A stretch of 50,049 nucleotides of DNA. Source: Fibrobacter sp. (GTDB taxonomy: Bacteria > Fibrobacterota > Fibrobacteria > Fibrobacterales > Fibrobacteraceae). The stretch lies in contig JAFXLS010000086.1 in assembly GCA_017530965.1 (NCBI GenBank), positions 1 through 50,049 of the forward strand, written 5' to 3'. The notes beneath the pieces were generated by a model. It had not been told where the DNA came from. It ran no database searches and saw only the letters and a program-made list of their open reading frames with translations. Position 1 is the stretch's first letter; the number at the start of each line of letters is the position of its first letter. Both the position numbers and the translations under genes were made by a program. Shown here one piece after another: positions 20,160 to 28,187 of the stretch.

Positions 20160-21656
20160 CTATTCTGCGGTCAGGTCTTCGCGCAGCACGAGTCTATCGT
20201 TTTTCCAGGTTTCGAGTCCGTTCTGCAGTAGCAGTTTGCCTGTGGCCCGCATCAGCCGCACGTCAATGATTCGGAGTGTGCGCATGTTTTCGAGCTGTCG
20301 GCGCTCCGCTTCGCGCAGGTCCTCTTCCATCTCGAAAATTTCGCGGTAGTTGCTCTTGCCCATGGCGAGCTTCTTGAATTCCTCTTCGAGTTCCTTCTGG
20401 TGGTATTCCACCGCAATCTGCCCGTAGCGCCACTGTTCGCGGATTTCTTGTGCCCTGTTCTGCAGAATCCGGTATTCCTCGAAGATTTGCGCCTGCAACA
20501 GCATAAGCCTTGTACGGGCGGCCCTCACGCTGTATTTCTGGGCTGATATGCGGTGCCGCTCGGTAACGCCGCCGAACAGCGGTATGTTTATCTCTATGCC
20601 GCCCGCAAGCACGGTCTGGCGCTTGCCCTCGGTCTTGAAGTTCCTCACGGCCTCGCGGGCCTTGTCGTTACGGCTGCGGATTCCGTAGTTGCCGATAAGG
20701 TCCACGGTAGGGAGCCAGTCTGCCCGCCTTGCCGAAAGTTCCGATTCGCGGAGCATGACCTCAGCCCCTTGCGATAGGTAGCCCGGATGCATGAGCGACA
20801 TGGAGTCCAGGAATGTGAGCGAGTCGAGCCTTGCCGCCGAATCGGGGGCAAGGTCCGGGCGCATAGCGATGGGGCGGGGGTCGTGGATGTATTCGCCGGA
20901 CGACAGCGTGAGCAATAGCGTAAGCCTTGCGCCGCGCAGCTTGTCGAGTGCGTCGAGCCTTGCCGATTCGCGGTCGGAATACTCCGCGACGGCCTTGCTA
21001 TAGTCAAGGGGCGAAAGCAGCCCCTGCTTGAGCCGCTTGCCCGCATCTTCCACGATGTCCTTTGCCACGCGGGCCGATTCCGTCGCCGAGGCCAGGAACC
21101 GGTCGGCGTAGTAGTAGTTCCAGTAGGCGTCGCAGAACTTTTCCAGGACATCGTTCAGGGCGTCGCGGTATTTCTGGTAGGCGAGTTCCCTGCGGAGCCT
21201 TGCCTGTTCCAGCTCGTTCGTGGCCGAGAAGAACAGCGGGCCGTCCTTCAGCAGGTGCTGGCGCAGTTCACCGCCGAAGTAGAGTTCCGAGGTGTAGTCG
21301 CTGTGCGTGTAGGTGGCCTGGTTGAACCCCACGTTATATTCGGTGCCGGTGGGGAGCGCCCCCTGTACGCCAATCTTGTATTCTTCCTTTGTCTCCGTAA
21401 ACAGTGCGCCGGGCCGTTCGGCGGTCTCCTTGAACGCGCGGCCCACGAGCCTTGGCTCGAACTTGCCATAGGCCCCCGTGGCCGCTTCGGATTCCGAGAG
21501 CCACGCGAACTTCGCTTCCGTCACGTCGGCGTTGTTGGTGAGCACTGCCTGCAGGGCCGTCCCGAAATCCAGGTACAGCGAGTCGCCCTTTTCTTCGGCG
21601 GCGAGGGCGGCAACTACAGCCAGGGTGGCGATGATGTTTACGGCGCGGAAACTCAT
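20160..21656 (-). CDS. TolC-family outer-membrane efflux/secretion channel
   Basis: A 498-aa protein with an N-terminal signal peptide (hydrophobic residues ~6-20, ending ALAAE) followed by the alternating helical repeats of outer-membrane efflux proteins: ALQAVLTNNADVTEA near the mature N-terminus, long coiled-coil segments rich in A, R and E, and a second half that repeats the pattern. The length is usual for the family. TolC-type trimers form the outer-membrane exit duct of tripartite export systems. Its start overlaps the stop of the HlyD-like gene by 4 bases (ATGA), so the two are one operon. No inner-membrane transporter gene belongs to this operon. Its likely partner is the M50/SecA-like pair at 44206-48308, which is an inference. 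Confidence 0.88.
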   Translation of the reverse strand: MSFRAVNIIATLAVVAALAAEEKGDSLYLDFGTALQAVLTNNADVTEAKFAWLSESEAATGAYGKFEPRLVGRAFKETAERPGALFTETKEEYKIGVQGALPTGTEYNVGFNQATYTHSDYTSELYFGGELRQHLLKDGPLFFSATNELEQARLRRELAYQKYRDALNDVLEKFCDAYWNYYYADRFLASATESARVAKDIVEDAGKRLKQGLLSPLDYSKAVAEYSDRESARLDALDKLRGARLTLLLTLSSGEYIHDPRPIAMRPDLAPDSAARLDSLTFLDSMSLMHPGYLSQGAEVMLRESELSARRADWLPTVDLIGNYGIRSRNDKAREAVRNFKTEGKRQTVLAGGIEINIPLFGGVTERHRISAQKYSVRAARTRLMLLQAQIFEEYRILQNRAQEIREQWRYGQIAVEYHQKELEEEFKKLAMGKSNYREIFEMEEDLREAERRQLENMRTLRIIDVRLMRATGKLLLQNGLETWKNDRLVLREDLTAE

Positions 21657-22450
21657 TTAAGCAGGATTTTCCCCGTGACACCCGGCTCGACGGCCAGGTC
21701 CGTGTTGTCGAATATGACCTTCACGGTGCGCAGCATGCTGGATTTGTCCACCACGGGCGACACGAACTCGATTTTGCCCTTCTTGCGGCGAACCTGCTTG
21801 CGCCCGTCGAGCGAAAGGCTTACCTGTTGGCCGGGTTTTAGCTTGCCCGACCTGTTCGCCACCACATAGGCGACCATGCGGCAGGTGCGCACATCCGCGA
21901 TTTCGATGACGGGTTCCAGGCCCTCAACGCTTTCGCCCTTGTTCTTGGATATGGAAACGATTTCGCCGTCGAAGGGGGCGGTGAGAACGCGCTTTTCGAG
22001 TTCTGCCCGGGCGACATCGTGTTCAAGTTTCGCGCGTTCCCTTTCAACCTCGGCCGATGTGAGTTCGGCAGCCGCCACGTCGTGGTTCATCTGCTTTTCC
22101 CAGACCTGTTCCGCGCTTACGGAGTTGCTGTTCTCGAAAAGGTTGCGGGTCGCGTCCAGGTCCTTCTTGTAGGCCTGGAGTTTTGCCCTGGCCGAGAGTA
22201 CTGCCGAGGAGTCGTTTGCCGTGATACCCGTGATGCGGACGCGTAGCCGTTCCTCGCGGTTCACTAGGTTCATGAGCGTGTCGCCCTTGCGCACGAACGC
22301 GCCTTCCTTGACCCAGATGCTGTCAATCTTCCCGGACACGGTAAATCCGACGCGGGCCTGGTTGATGGGCTCCGTGACACCGTCGAACCCCTGCTGCGCA
22401 AGTGCAAATGCTGCAAGGGCGAGTGCTGTAAATAGGGCCTTGCCGAGCAT
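21653..22450 (-). CDS. HlyD-family periplasmic adaptor protein
   Basis: A 265-aa membrane-fusion-type adaptor. The N-terminus is a signal peptide (LFTALALAAFALAQ) rather than a transmembrane anchor. The two halves of a biotinyl-lipoyl-like domain are visible at about residues 31-62 (GFTVSGKIDSIWVKEGAFV, then RKGDTLMNL) and 154-187 (VLTAPFDGEIVSISKNKGE). They flank a coiled-coil hairpin (~75-150), and a beta-barrel domain follows. Adaptors of this type link an inner-membrane pump to a TolC channel. Its ATG overlaps the upstream lipoprotein stop (TGATG) and its stop overlaps the TolC start. It is short for the family, and a second HlyD-like arm is fused to the M50 protein at 44206. Confidence 0.88.
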   Translation of the reverse strand: MLGKALFTALALAAFALAQQGFDGVTEPINQARVGFTVSGKIDSIWVKEGAFVRKGDTLMNLVNREERLRVRITGITANDSSAVLSARAKLQAYKKDLDATRNLFENSNSVSAEQVWEKQMNHDVAAAELTSAEVERERAKLEHDVARAELEKRVLTAPFDGEIVSISKNKGESVEGLEPVIEIADVRTCRMVAYVVANRSGKLKPGQQVSLSLDGRKQVRRKKGKIEFVSPVVDKSSMLRTVKVIFDNTDLAVEPGVTGKILLK

Positions 22451-23940
22451 CAGTCTGCCGCCGCGCTAGAAGAACTGGAAGACGGGCTGGATTCAACCGA
22501 TGAACTGGACCCTGCCGATGAACTCGAAGTTTCGGAAGAGCTGGAAGCCTCGGACGAACTGGACACGGGTGCCTTGGAAAGCTCGGTGAGCACCGTCAGC
22601 CCCTGCAAATAGAGCCCGTTCTTCGCGTGGGCGGTGATGTTCATGCCCACGGTGTCGCCCGCCGCAAGGGAGTCGTCGAATGTCTCGAACATCTTGACGA
22701 ACAGCGTGTCGGCCTTGATCCAGGCGTCGGCATTGGGGGACTCGTTGTCGGCGTAGATGGACTTCTTGACCTTTGCAGCCTTGCTCCATTGGACCGTGGC
22801 GAGCGAGTCGGAGAACTTGACCCAGAGCGTGTCGTTTACCGAGAAAGTCGCCTTGTAGCGGCTGCTTGCCGCCCAGGCGTTGCTCGTGACGGCATAAAGT
22901 CCGCGGTTCGTGGTAAAGGCCGCGTCGCCCGAAAGGTCTACGGTCAGCCTTTCGCCCTTCTTGGTGTAGCCCACGATGCTCACGGAGTAGGACTTTTCGG
23001 CGGCAAGGGGGGCCGTGTGCCGCAGGTACAGCGTGTCGCCCTTGATTTCGGGCGTGATGACTGTCGCGGAATCGCCCGCGAGGCTTACGGAAATGTTCTC
23101 CTTGCTGAGCGCCTCGCTGAACACGTAGTAGGGCGTAATGAGCGGCGAGAGGTTCTTGTAGCCCATGCGGTTGTTGTCCATTACGTTTGAAGATACGATG
23201 ACGGGGGCGCTCTCCTTGAGGGTGTCGCGGACAAGGAAGATTCTGCCCAAGTCGTGCTCGATGTCGGAACGCAGGCGGGGGAGCACCGTGTTCGAAAAGC
23301 GGTAGGTCTTGCCCTTGTAGGTGAAGGGTTCCGCCGAGAGCGTGAGGCCGGAATCGGCGGGGAGTTTCTTGAATGTGAAGCGGCCGAGCGAATCTGTTGC
23401 GGCGGAGAATGTTTCGGGGGCGATGTTCACGAAGGCCGTGTCCTGGTGCGCGAGGCGCAGCTTTACCTTGGGGGCGGGTGACTTTACGCCCGTGGCTTCT
23501 TCTTGCACATAGAGTTCGCCGGAAACTCCCGCGTTCAGCGGCGAAAGCCGCACGACGCGCGACCCGCTCGCCACCACGCCCTCCATATAGCTCGATTCGC
23601 CCGTGGATGCCACCGTGATAATCTTGGGGGCGTAGTAAAGCGTGTCCTTCTTGTCAACCGTGTAGTGGCTGAAGGTGAAGGTGTGCTGGCCGTAGGGCAG
23701 GCCGTCTATGAAGAACGCCCCCGACTCGTCGGTATAGGCCGTCTTCTGCTTGCCGGAACCGTCCATGTAGTCTATGGAGGCCCCTTCGAGGCCAAGCCCG
23801 TTTGCGCCGCTTACGACACTGCCCGAGAAGGTCCACTTGGAGTATTCGTCGTCCTCGGAATCGGACACGGAACAGCCCGAAACGAGAGCCGCCACGGCGA
23901 ACGCCGTGACAAAGGATGTACAAAGTTTAACTAGGTTCAT
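22450..23940 (-). CDS. Lipoprotein with carboxypeptidase-regulatory-like and SbsA-Ig-like domains
   Basis: A 496-aa predicted lipoprotein. I place the start at 23940 because it gives a signal peptide with lipobox VSGC (Cys23) and a ribosome binding site AAGGGG; a longer frame upstream lacks both. Residues ~37-110 resemble a carboxypeptidase-regulatory-like beta-sandwich (FSGSVVSG, then TDESGAFFIDGLPYG). A second such domain lies near 150-230, and an SbsA-type Ig-like domain near 255-350. The tail is a run of serines, as in other Fibrobacter surface proteins. It is the first gene of the lipoprotein-HlyD-TolC operon. Its role is unknown; an outer-membrane accessory of the export channel is an inference. 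Confidence 0.82.
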   Translation of the reverse strand: MNLVKLCTSFVTAFAVAALVSGCSVSDSEDDEYSKWTFSGSVVSGANGLGLEGASIDYMDGSGKQKTAYTDESGAFFIDGLPYGQHTFTFSHYTVDKKDTLYYAPKIITVASTGESSYMEGVVASGSRVVRLSPLNAGVSGELYVQEEATGVKSPAPKVKLRLAHQDTAFVNIAPETFSAATDSLGRFTFKKLPADSGLTLSAEPFTYKGKTYRFSNTVLPRLRSDIEHDLGRIFLVRDTLKESAPVIVSSNVMDNNRMGYKNLSPLITPYYVFSEALSKENISVSLAGDSATVITPEIKGDTLYLRHTAPLAAEKSYSVSIVGYTKKGERLTVDLSGDAAFTTNRGLYAVTSNAWAASSRYKATFSVNDTLWVKFSDSLATVQWSKAAKVKKSIYADNESPNADAWIKADTLFVKMFETFDDSLAAGDTVGMNITAHAKNGLYLQGLTVLTELSKAPVSSSSEASSSSETSSSSAGSSSSVESSPSSSSSSAAAD

Positions 23941-24035
23941 AAAACCCCTTGATATGCCTCGGAAATCTAGTAAAAGCCCCTCCATTTTACTAAATATCCA
24001 AAAGACATTAACCTTAAAAACAAAGGAATTGCAAA
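23941..24035. promoter_or_regulatory. Divergent promoter region between the lipoprotein operon and the DUF3467-like gene
   Basis: These 95 AT-rich bases separate two divergently transcribed genes, so both promoters should lie here or just inside the genes. The ribosome binding sites are clear on both sides (AAGGGG on the minus strand, AAAGGA on the plus strand). No convincing -35/-10 pair was identified by eye. Confidence 0.4.
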
Positions 24036-24374
24036 ATGGCAGAAAACAAGCAGCCGCAAATCGAATGGAACGACAAGGACATGCGCACCACCTACGTGAA
24101 CGCGACCAACGTGGTGGCCGGGCGCGAAGAGGTGATGATGATTCTCGGCGTGAATCGCGCATGGCAGATGAACCAGGAAAAGGTCGATGTCGCCATCTCC
24201 GACCGTATCGTGATGAACCCCTACACGGCAAAGCGCCTTGCCTTTATGCTCAGCGCCACCGTGCGCGCCTACGAAAAGAAGTACGGCCCGCTCGACATCG
24301 GCGTGAACACCGCCCCGGCGGCAGCCCCTGCCGCTCCCGCGGCCGCCAAGGCCACTGGCAAGTCGGCCAAGTAA
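24036..24374 (+). CDS. DUF3467-family protein (112 aa)
   Basis: A small cytoplasmic protein that fits DUF3467: TYVNATNVVAGREEVMMILG near the N-terminus, then VDVAISDRIVMNPYTAKRL and a helix ending YEKKYGPLD. The C-terminal 20 residues are an A/P-rich tail ending in lysines. The function of the family is not known. The start is supported by AAAGGA 8 bases upstream. The gene is monocistronic, or the first gene of a transcript running into the second ATPase pair. Its codon use is GC-rich, in contrast to the AT-rich genes just downstream. Confidence 0.85.
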   Translation: MAENKQPQIEWNDKDMRTTYVNATNVVAGREEVMMILGVNRAWQMNQEKVDVAISDRIVMNPYTAKRLAFMLSATVRAYEKKYGPLDIGVNTAPAAAPAAPAAAKATGKSAK

Positions 24375-24390
24375 CGCCCGCTCCAACCGC

Positions 24391-24416
24391 CCCCCAAGGT
24401 CCGACCTCTTTGGGGG
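24391..24416 (+). terminator. GC-rich hairpin after the DUF3467-like gene
   Basis: CCCCCAA at 24391-24397 pairs with TTGGGGG at 24410-24416, and the intervening bases form an inner stem (AGGT-ccg-ACCT). This gives a strong hairpin 17 bases after the stop codon. It is followed by a purine-rich stretch, not a T-run, so intrinsic termination is uncertain. Confidence 0.35.
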
Positions 24417-24458
24417 AGGGGGAGGAGGGAAAGGTTTTCTTTAACAAGGCATTTAAAA

Positions 24459-25739
24459 ATGGATAAGATTAAAATCGTTGTGCATTCTTTGGGCAAAATC
24501 AGGGATGCAGAAATTGAAATTTCTCCCTTGACAATTTTTTGTGGAGATTCAGGATTAGGCAAGAGTTATCTGGCTATGCTGGTCCATTACTTTTATGCCA
24601 TTCTGTGGGAAAAACGATCAAGACTTACTCAATTCTTTAAGAGTAAAGGTTTTGATTATAAAAAAATGGTAAGTTCCTTCAGAGGTGAAGGCGAAGCCTT
24701 GCGCTTTTCAAAAAAAGAATTGGAGGAATGGCTTGCAAAGGATGCTATTGAATATTTGCGGTATCTTTTGAAAAACGATACCCTTCAAGGCTCTATCGGC
24801 ATTACGTTGCCTTCAAAAGTTCCTGATGAAATAATCTTTAATTACAAGGAAGAACTTGTCGGCCTTGTTAATGATGATGAAGTCTATGTATTGCTATCAA
24901 CGGACCACATTTCTTTAAGGGTTGGCACAAAACTTAACAACAATATTGGTGATGAGACGATGTCTCCCTTCTCCGTTGTTCTGGCAGCCGAGCTAATAAC
25001 ACTCTTGTTTGGTGACTACAAAGCGCTTGCTAAGGCGTATTGCCTCCCGCCATCAAGGGGTCCCGTGATGACTGAAAATGTTGAACCGAAAAGCGGCCTT
25101 TATGCGGAATTTAAACGGCAAAAGGAAGAGCTCGAGTCTGCAACCGAATTGAAATCGTCTGTATCGGAAGATCTGTCAAAACTTATTAGGGATATTCTTG
25201 AAGGTGAAATAGTTCAGGAAGATGGTGGTGAATATACCTACATCACAAGGGATGCTAAAATTCCTTTGTCGGCTGCCGCTGCGTCGATTCGCGAAATAGC
25301 TCCTTTGACTCTGATTGCGAAAAGAAACAATGTGAAGACGATTTCGGTTTTATTTGAAGAACCTGAAGCGCATTTGCACCCGTTAAAACAACGGATGGTC
25401 GCTGATATTGTTGCCGCTTTTGTAACGGCGGGAGCGTCGATGCAAATAACGACTCACAGTGATTATTTCTTAAGAAGAATCAATGAATTGATTTTGATGA
25501 ATAAGTTAAAAGAAAAAAATGAACATGTCTTTATGGCTTTTTGTGCAGAATACAATGTTAATGAGAAAACAGCACTTGATTCTAAATTGATATCTGCATA
25601 TTACCTGTCAGAAAGAGAAGATTCCACAGTTGATGTTGAAAAACAAAACCTAGAAAATGGAATTCCGTTCACATCTTTCTATAAGGCAATAAAAGATAGT
25701 TTTAAAATTTATGATTCTTTGGAAAGGTCTTTAAAATAG
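24459..25739 (+). CDS. AAA/ABC-type ATPase (pair 2, 426 aa)
   Basis: A second ATPase of the AAA_21/OLD-like class, only distantly similar to the one at 18635. Walker A is GDSGLGKS at residues 29-36, after a short beta-meander (VHSLGKIRDAEIEIS). The Walker B strand is SVLFEEPE, with E300/E301 in place of the usual D-E, then AHLHP and a switch histidine in ITTHSDYF. A charged helical insertion separates the two. No signal peptide or membrane segment is present. The gene is AT-rich compared with the DUF3467-like gene before it, and the next gene starts 1 base after its stop, so they are coupled. A defence or stress function is inferred from the ATPase plus nuclease-like arrangement. Confidence 0.83.
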   Translation: MDKIKIVVHSLGKIRDAEIEISPLTIFCGDSGLGKSYLAMLVHYFYAILWEKRSRLTQFFKSKGFDYKKMVSSFRGEGEALRFSKKELEEWLAKDAIEYLRYLLKNDTLQGSIGITLPSKVPDEIIFNYKEELVGLVNDDEVYVLLSTDHISLRVGTKLNNNIGDETMSPFSVVLAAELITLLFGDYKALAKAYCLPPSRGPVMTENVEPKSGLYAEFKRQKEELESATELKSSVSEDLSKLIRDILEGEIVQEDGGEYTYITRDAKIPLSAAAASIREIAPLTLIAKRNNVKTISVLFEEPEAHLHPLKQRMVADIVAAFVTAGASMQITTHSDYFLRRINELILMNKLKEKNEHVFMAFCAEYNVNEKTALDSKLISAYYLSEREDSTVDVEKQNLENGIPFTSFYKAIKDSFKIYDSLERSLK

Positions 25740-25740
25740 T

Positions 25741-26484
25741 ATGTCTCTAGAAAATGATTTTCTGAAAATATATGATACTGTGACAAGTAAGGCGGGAGTC
25801 GTTCATTCTCATACGCAGAACCAGTGGCTTATTCAAGAAAATAAGGATAGGAATCCGCCTTGCTTGAATGATTTGACATTGACAATACAAGGTGCTGTTT
25901 TCTCATCTTTTAATGAATGCATTTTCAAGAATATGCCTAATGTTACGACGGATTTTAGCACCCAAATGAATAATTTTGAATGTGATGGATTCTCCTTTGT
26001 GTCTAAAAATGGAGAAGAACGTTTGTGCTTTGTTGAGCTGAAATCAACTTTTGCAACTCAGCATATAGGAAAGGCTATAGCACAAATGACATCTTCTTTT
26101 TTCAAATTTTACTCTCTTGCGTCACCAATTGATGTCGCTTTGTTTGATAAAAAAATACATTTCATTGTTGCTTGTCAATTTTTTAAGAATAGTGATCAAA
26201 GAGATTGGGCTGCTAATTATGCAGATAAGCAAACAATGCTTCCAGAAACGAATATGTTGGCTGAATTATTGCAAGGGATGATTGCTTCAGGTACAAATAC
26301 CGCTACTAAGGAATTTGCCTTGGGCGAATTCTATTTTGATGATTTGGAAGCCGTCCCTGAGGGAACCGAACATAGAATAAAAACCTTTCCATATGCGCAA
26401 AAACTAAAAGATTTAAAGATAAACTTGACATTAGTAATGACTGATTCTTTTGGAAAATCTTCGGCAAGTCTAAATCTAAATTAG
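25741..26484 (+). CDS. Putative PD-(D/E)XK nuclease-like partner of ATPase pair 2 (247 aa)
   Basis: I do not recognise a named family. Residues 79-101 contain the series FECDGFSFV, a short charged loop, then RLCFVELK. D82, followed after a beta-hairpin by E99-x-K101, with a conserved-looking helix (HIGKAIAQM, Q115) after it, is the usual order of PD-(D/E)XK nuclease active-site residues. The protein is cytoplasmic. It follows the ATPase by 1 base and precedes the LEPR-motif gene by 6 bases, so transcription probably runs from the ATPase into module B. Nuclease activity is an inference from the motif layout. A structural role with the ATPase is the main alternative. Confidence 0.6.
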   Translation: MSLENDFLKIYDTVTSKAGVVHSHTQNQWLIQENKDRNPPCLNDLTLTIQGAVFSSFNECIFKNMPNVTTDFSTQMNNFECDGFSFVSKNGEERLCFVELKSTFATQHIGKAIAQMTSSFFKFYSLASPIDVALFDKKIHFIVACQFFKNSDQRDWAANYADKQTMLPETNMLAELLQGMIASGTNTATKEFALGEFYFDDLEAVPEGTEHRIKTFPYAQKLKDLKINLTLVMTDSFGKSSASLNLN

Positions 26485-26490
26485 AACTGT

Positions 26491-26946
26491 ATGCTATCTG
26501 ATAAGAAAAAGGATGTTCGCAAAAAAGGCTTGTCAGTTGACAAGTTTATAATCGAGTCGCTGGAACGGCGACAGATGATGGATGGTGCAGCGGGCGACAT
26601 CGTGCTGCCGGGCGGCATTGAACAGCCCGAAGCGGTTATCGAAGCGCCTCTGCTGGTTACGGAAACTGCTTCGGCAGTCGAGACGACCACCTATGATTCT
26701 GACTTCTTGACCAAGGCGAGTATCAGGCAACTTGCCAATACGGAATTTGTCCGTAACCCCGAGACGGGGCTTTATGTGGCAGAAGATTCCGGCGAAATAG
26801 TCAAGTCCGTAAACAAGGACTTGATAATAAACCCACAGAAAAATTTTGAAATACAACAGTCCGCGCCGTTGAGCGCTGCGGACATTCAAGCCCTGCTCTC
26901 TATAGACCTGGACAACCTAGGCGGCAAGGGCGAAACGAAAGTTTAA
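26491..26946 (+). CDS. Small LEPR-motif protein (151 aa), module B
   Basis: A basic N-terminus (KKKDVRKKG) is followed by FIIESLERRQMMDGA at residues 19-33, the same motif that begins both giant proteins. The rest (~34-151) is acidic and proline-containing, without membrane segments, cysteines or RTX repeats; I recognise no domain. The gene lies 6 bases after the nuclease-like gene and 17 bases before the FISUMP lipoprotein. The shared motif suggests it uses the same export or processing route as the giants and may be a small co-exported protein or a chaperone-like competitor for the leader-binding site. Both are inferences. A shortened copy lies at 384-500. No strong ribosome binding site is visible. 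Confidence 0.8.
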   Translation: MLSDKKKDVRKKGLSVDKFIIESLERRQMMDGAAGDIVLPGGIEQPEAVIEAPLLVTETASAVETTTYDSDFLTKASIRQLANTEFVRNPETGLYVAEDSGEIVKSVNKDLIINPQKNFEIQQSAPLSAADIQALLSIDLDNLGGKGETKV

Positions 26947-26955
26947 TAACAGGAG
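26938..26955 (+). promoter_or_regulatory. Conserved stop-codon/ribosome-binding-site block, module B
   Basis: The 18 bases AAAGTTTAATAACAGGAG are identical to 492-509 and again cover a LEPR-ORF stop codon and the AGGAG site before a FISUMP lipoprotein (start at 26964, 8 bases downstream). Confidence 0.75.
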
Positions 26956-26963
26956 AATGGATA

Positions 26964-28145
26964 ATGAAAACGATAAAGAAACTCGGCTTGGTGAGCGCTG
27001 TAGCTTTTGCAATGCTTGCGTTCTCGGCTTGCGATGACTCTTCGTCGGCTAGTTCCGACGAAACCGGTACTTCCAGTTCATCGGTAGAAACTTCTGATTT
27101 GGATGAGTCGTCATCTTCTGTTGACAAGAAGTCGTCGGGAAATGAATCTACAGAAAAAGACAAGTCTTCCAGTAGTGTCAAGGGATCTGAACCTGTCGAA
27201 GTATCAAGCAGTTCCGCAAAAGAAACAAAGGACTCGTCCGACTCCAGGAGTTCAAGTTCTGTGAAGTCGGGAGATTCTTCTAGCAGTAATAAGGACAAAT
27301 CTAGTTCGTCGGTTAGTTCGTCTTCGAGTGAAATAACCGACTATGTTGGGTTGCCCTGTGAGGGCATACTTTCAGATGGAAATACGGGAAAAATATATTT
27401 GTGCGTGGATGGACGATATGTGCTTTACGTGCCTACGGAAAGTTCCAGCTCCGGCCCCTATGAACCATTCGACCAAACACTGCCTTTGAATGGGGTATTA
27501 TCCGAAAAATATAAAATCTTTACTGACTCGCGCAACGGTCGTGTTTACTACTACTTGACGATTGTTGGCCGTGATACGAATTATGTCAAGGATTCCATAC
27601 AGGTCATGGCGCAAAATTTGAATATTGCCGATACCACTTTGAAGGCTGGAGAAAACATGACCGACGATGAGAAAATAGAACGCTACTGCTATAATGATGA
27701 CACTACGAACTGCGATCGCTATGGCGGCCTTTACCAGTGGGCAGAGATGATGGGCTTCAATGATAGTTGTAATACCAAAAGTTGCGCCCACTTGATTCAA
27801 GAAAATCATCAGGGAATTTGCCCAAAAGACTGGCGAATAATGAATATTAATGATTTTCAAATTGCTCTGACAAGTACCGATGATCACGCGAACGGCCTTC
27901 GTTCCGGTTATATTTTTTCTGGCAGCAATAAGAGCGGACTTTCTCTTACCGGGTCGGGAGCCTATTTTAATCAAAGGGAATTTGCAGATTTAGATTCAGC
28001 GTTTTACATGTTTTATCCGTCGGAATCTGTTTTCCAAGATAAGGTTTTGGCTCTTGGGCAGGTTATATCGCGTTATAATGATGGAGCTGGAACTGCAAGA
28101 GGCTCTAAATTTGACGCATTTTCTGTCCGTTGCGTAAAAAAATAA
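26964..28145 (+). CDS. FISUMP-domain lipoprotein, module B
   Basis: A 393-aa paralogue of the lipoprotein at 519. The signal peptide ends FSAC (Cys23), followed by a poly-serine linker to about residue 125. A small extra segment with two cysteines (GLPCEGIL to KIYLCVDG, ~129-155) is absent from the other copy. The FISUMP domain runs from ~175 to the end, with RNGRVYYYLTI, YGGLYQWAEMMG, QENHQGICPKDWRI and a terminal FSVRCVK. It lies 42 bases before the second giant gene. The linker DNA is still recognisably similar to the module A copy (stretches around 27261-27330 and 824-890), which supports duplication of the whole module. Confidence 0.92.
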   Translation: MKTIKKLGLVSAVAFAMLAFSACDDSSSASSDETGTSSSSVETSDLDESSSSVDKKSSGNESTEKDKSSSSVKGSEPVEVSSSSAKETKDSSDSRSSSSVKSGDSSSSNKDKSSSSVSSSSSEITDYVGLPCEGILSDGNTGKIYLCVDGRYVLYVPTESSSSGPYEPFDQTLPLNGVLSEKYKIFTDSRNGRVYYYLTIVGRDTNYVKDSIQVMAQNLNIADTTLKAGENMTDDEKIERYCYNDDTTNCDRYGGLYQWAEMMGFNDSCNTKSCAHLIQENHQGICPKDWRIMNINDFQIALTSTDDHANGLRSGYIFSGSNKSGLSLTGSGAYFNQREFADLDSAFYMFYPSESVFQDKVLALGQVISRYNDGAGTARGSKFDAFSVRCVKK

Positions 28146-28187
28146 ATGGTTAAAAATAATTCACCTTATTTGAAATAATAAATCAAA

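Noticed and set aside
23941..24231. A longer start (24231) for the SbsA-like lipoprotein gene
   Set aside because: The extension is arginine- and proline-rich, overlaps the DUF3467-like gene on the other strand, and would bury the lipoprotein signal peptide that begins at 23940.
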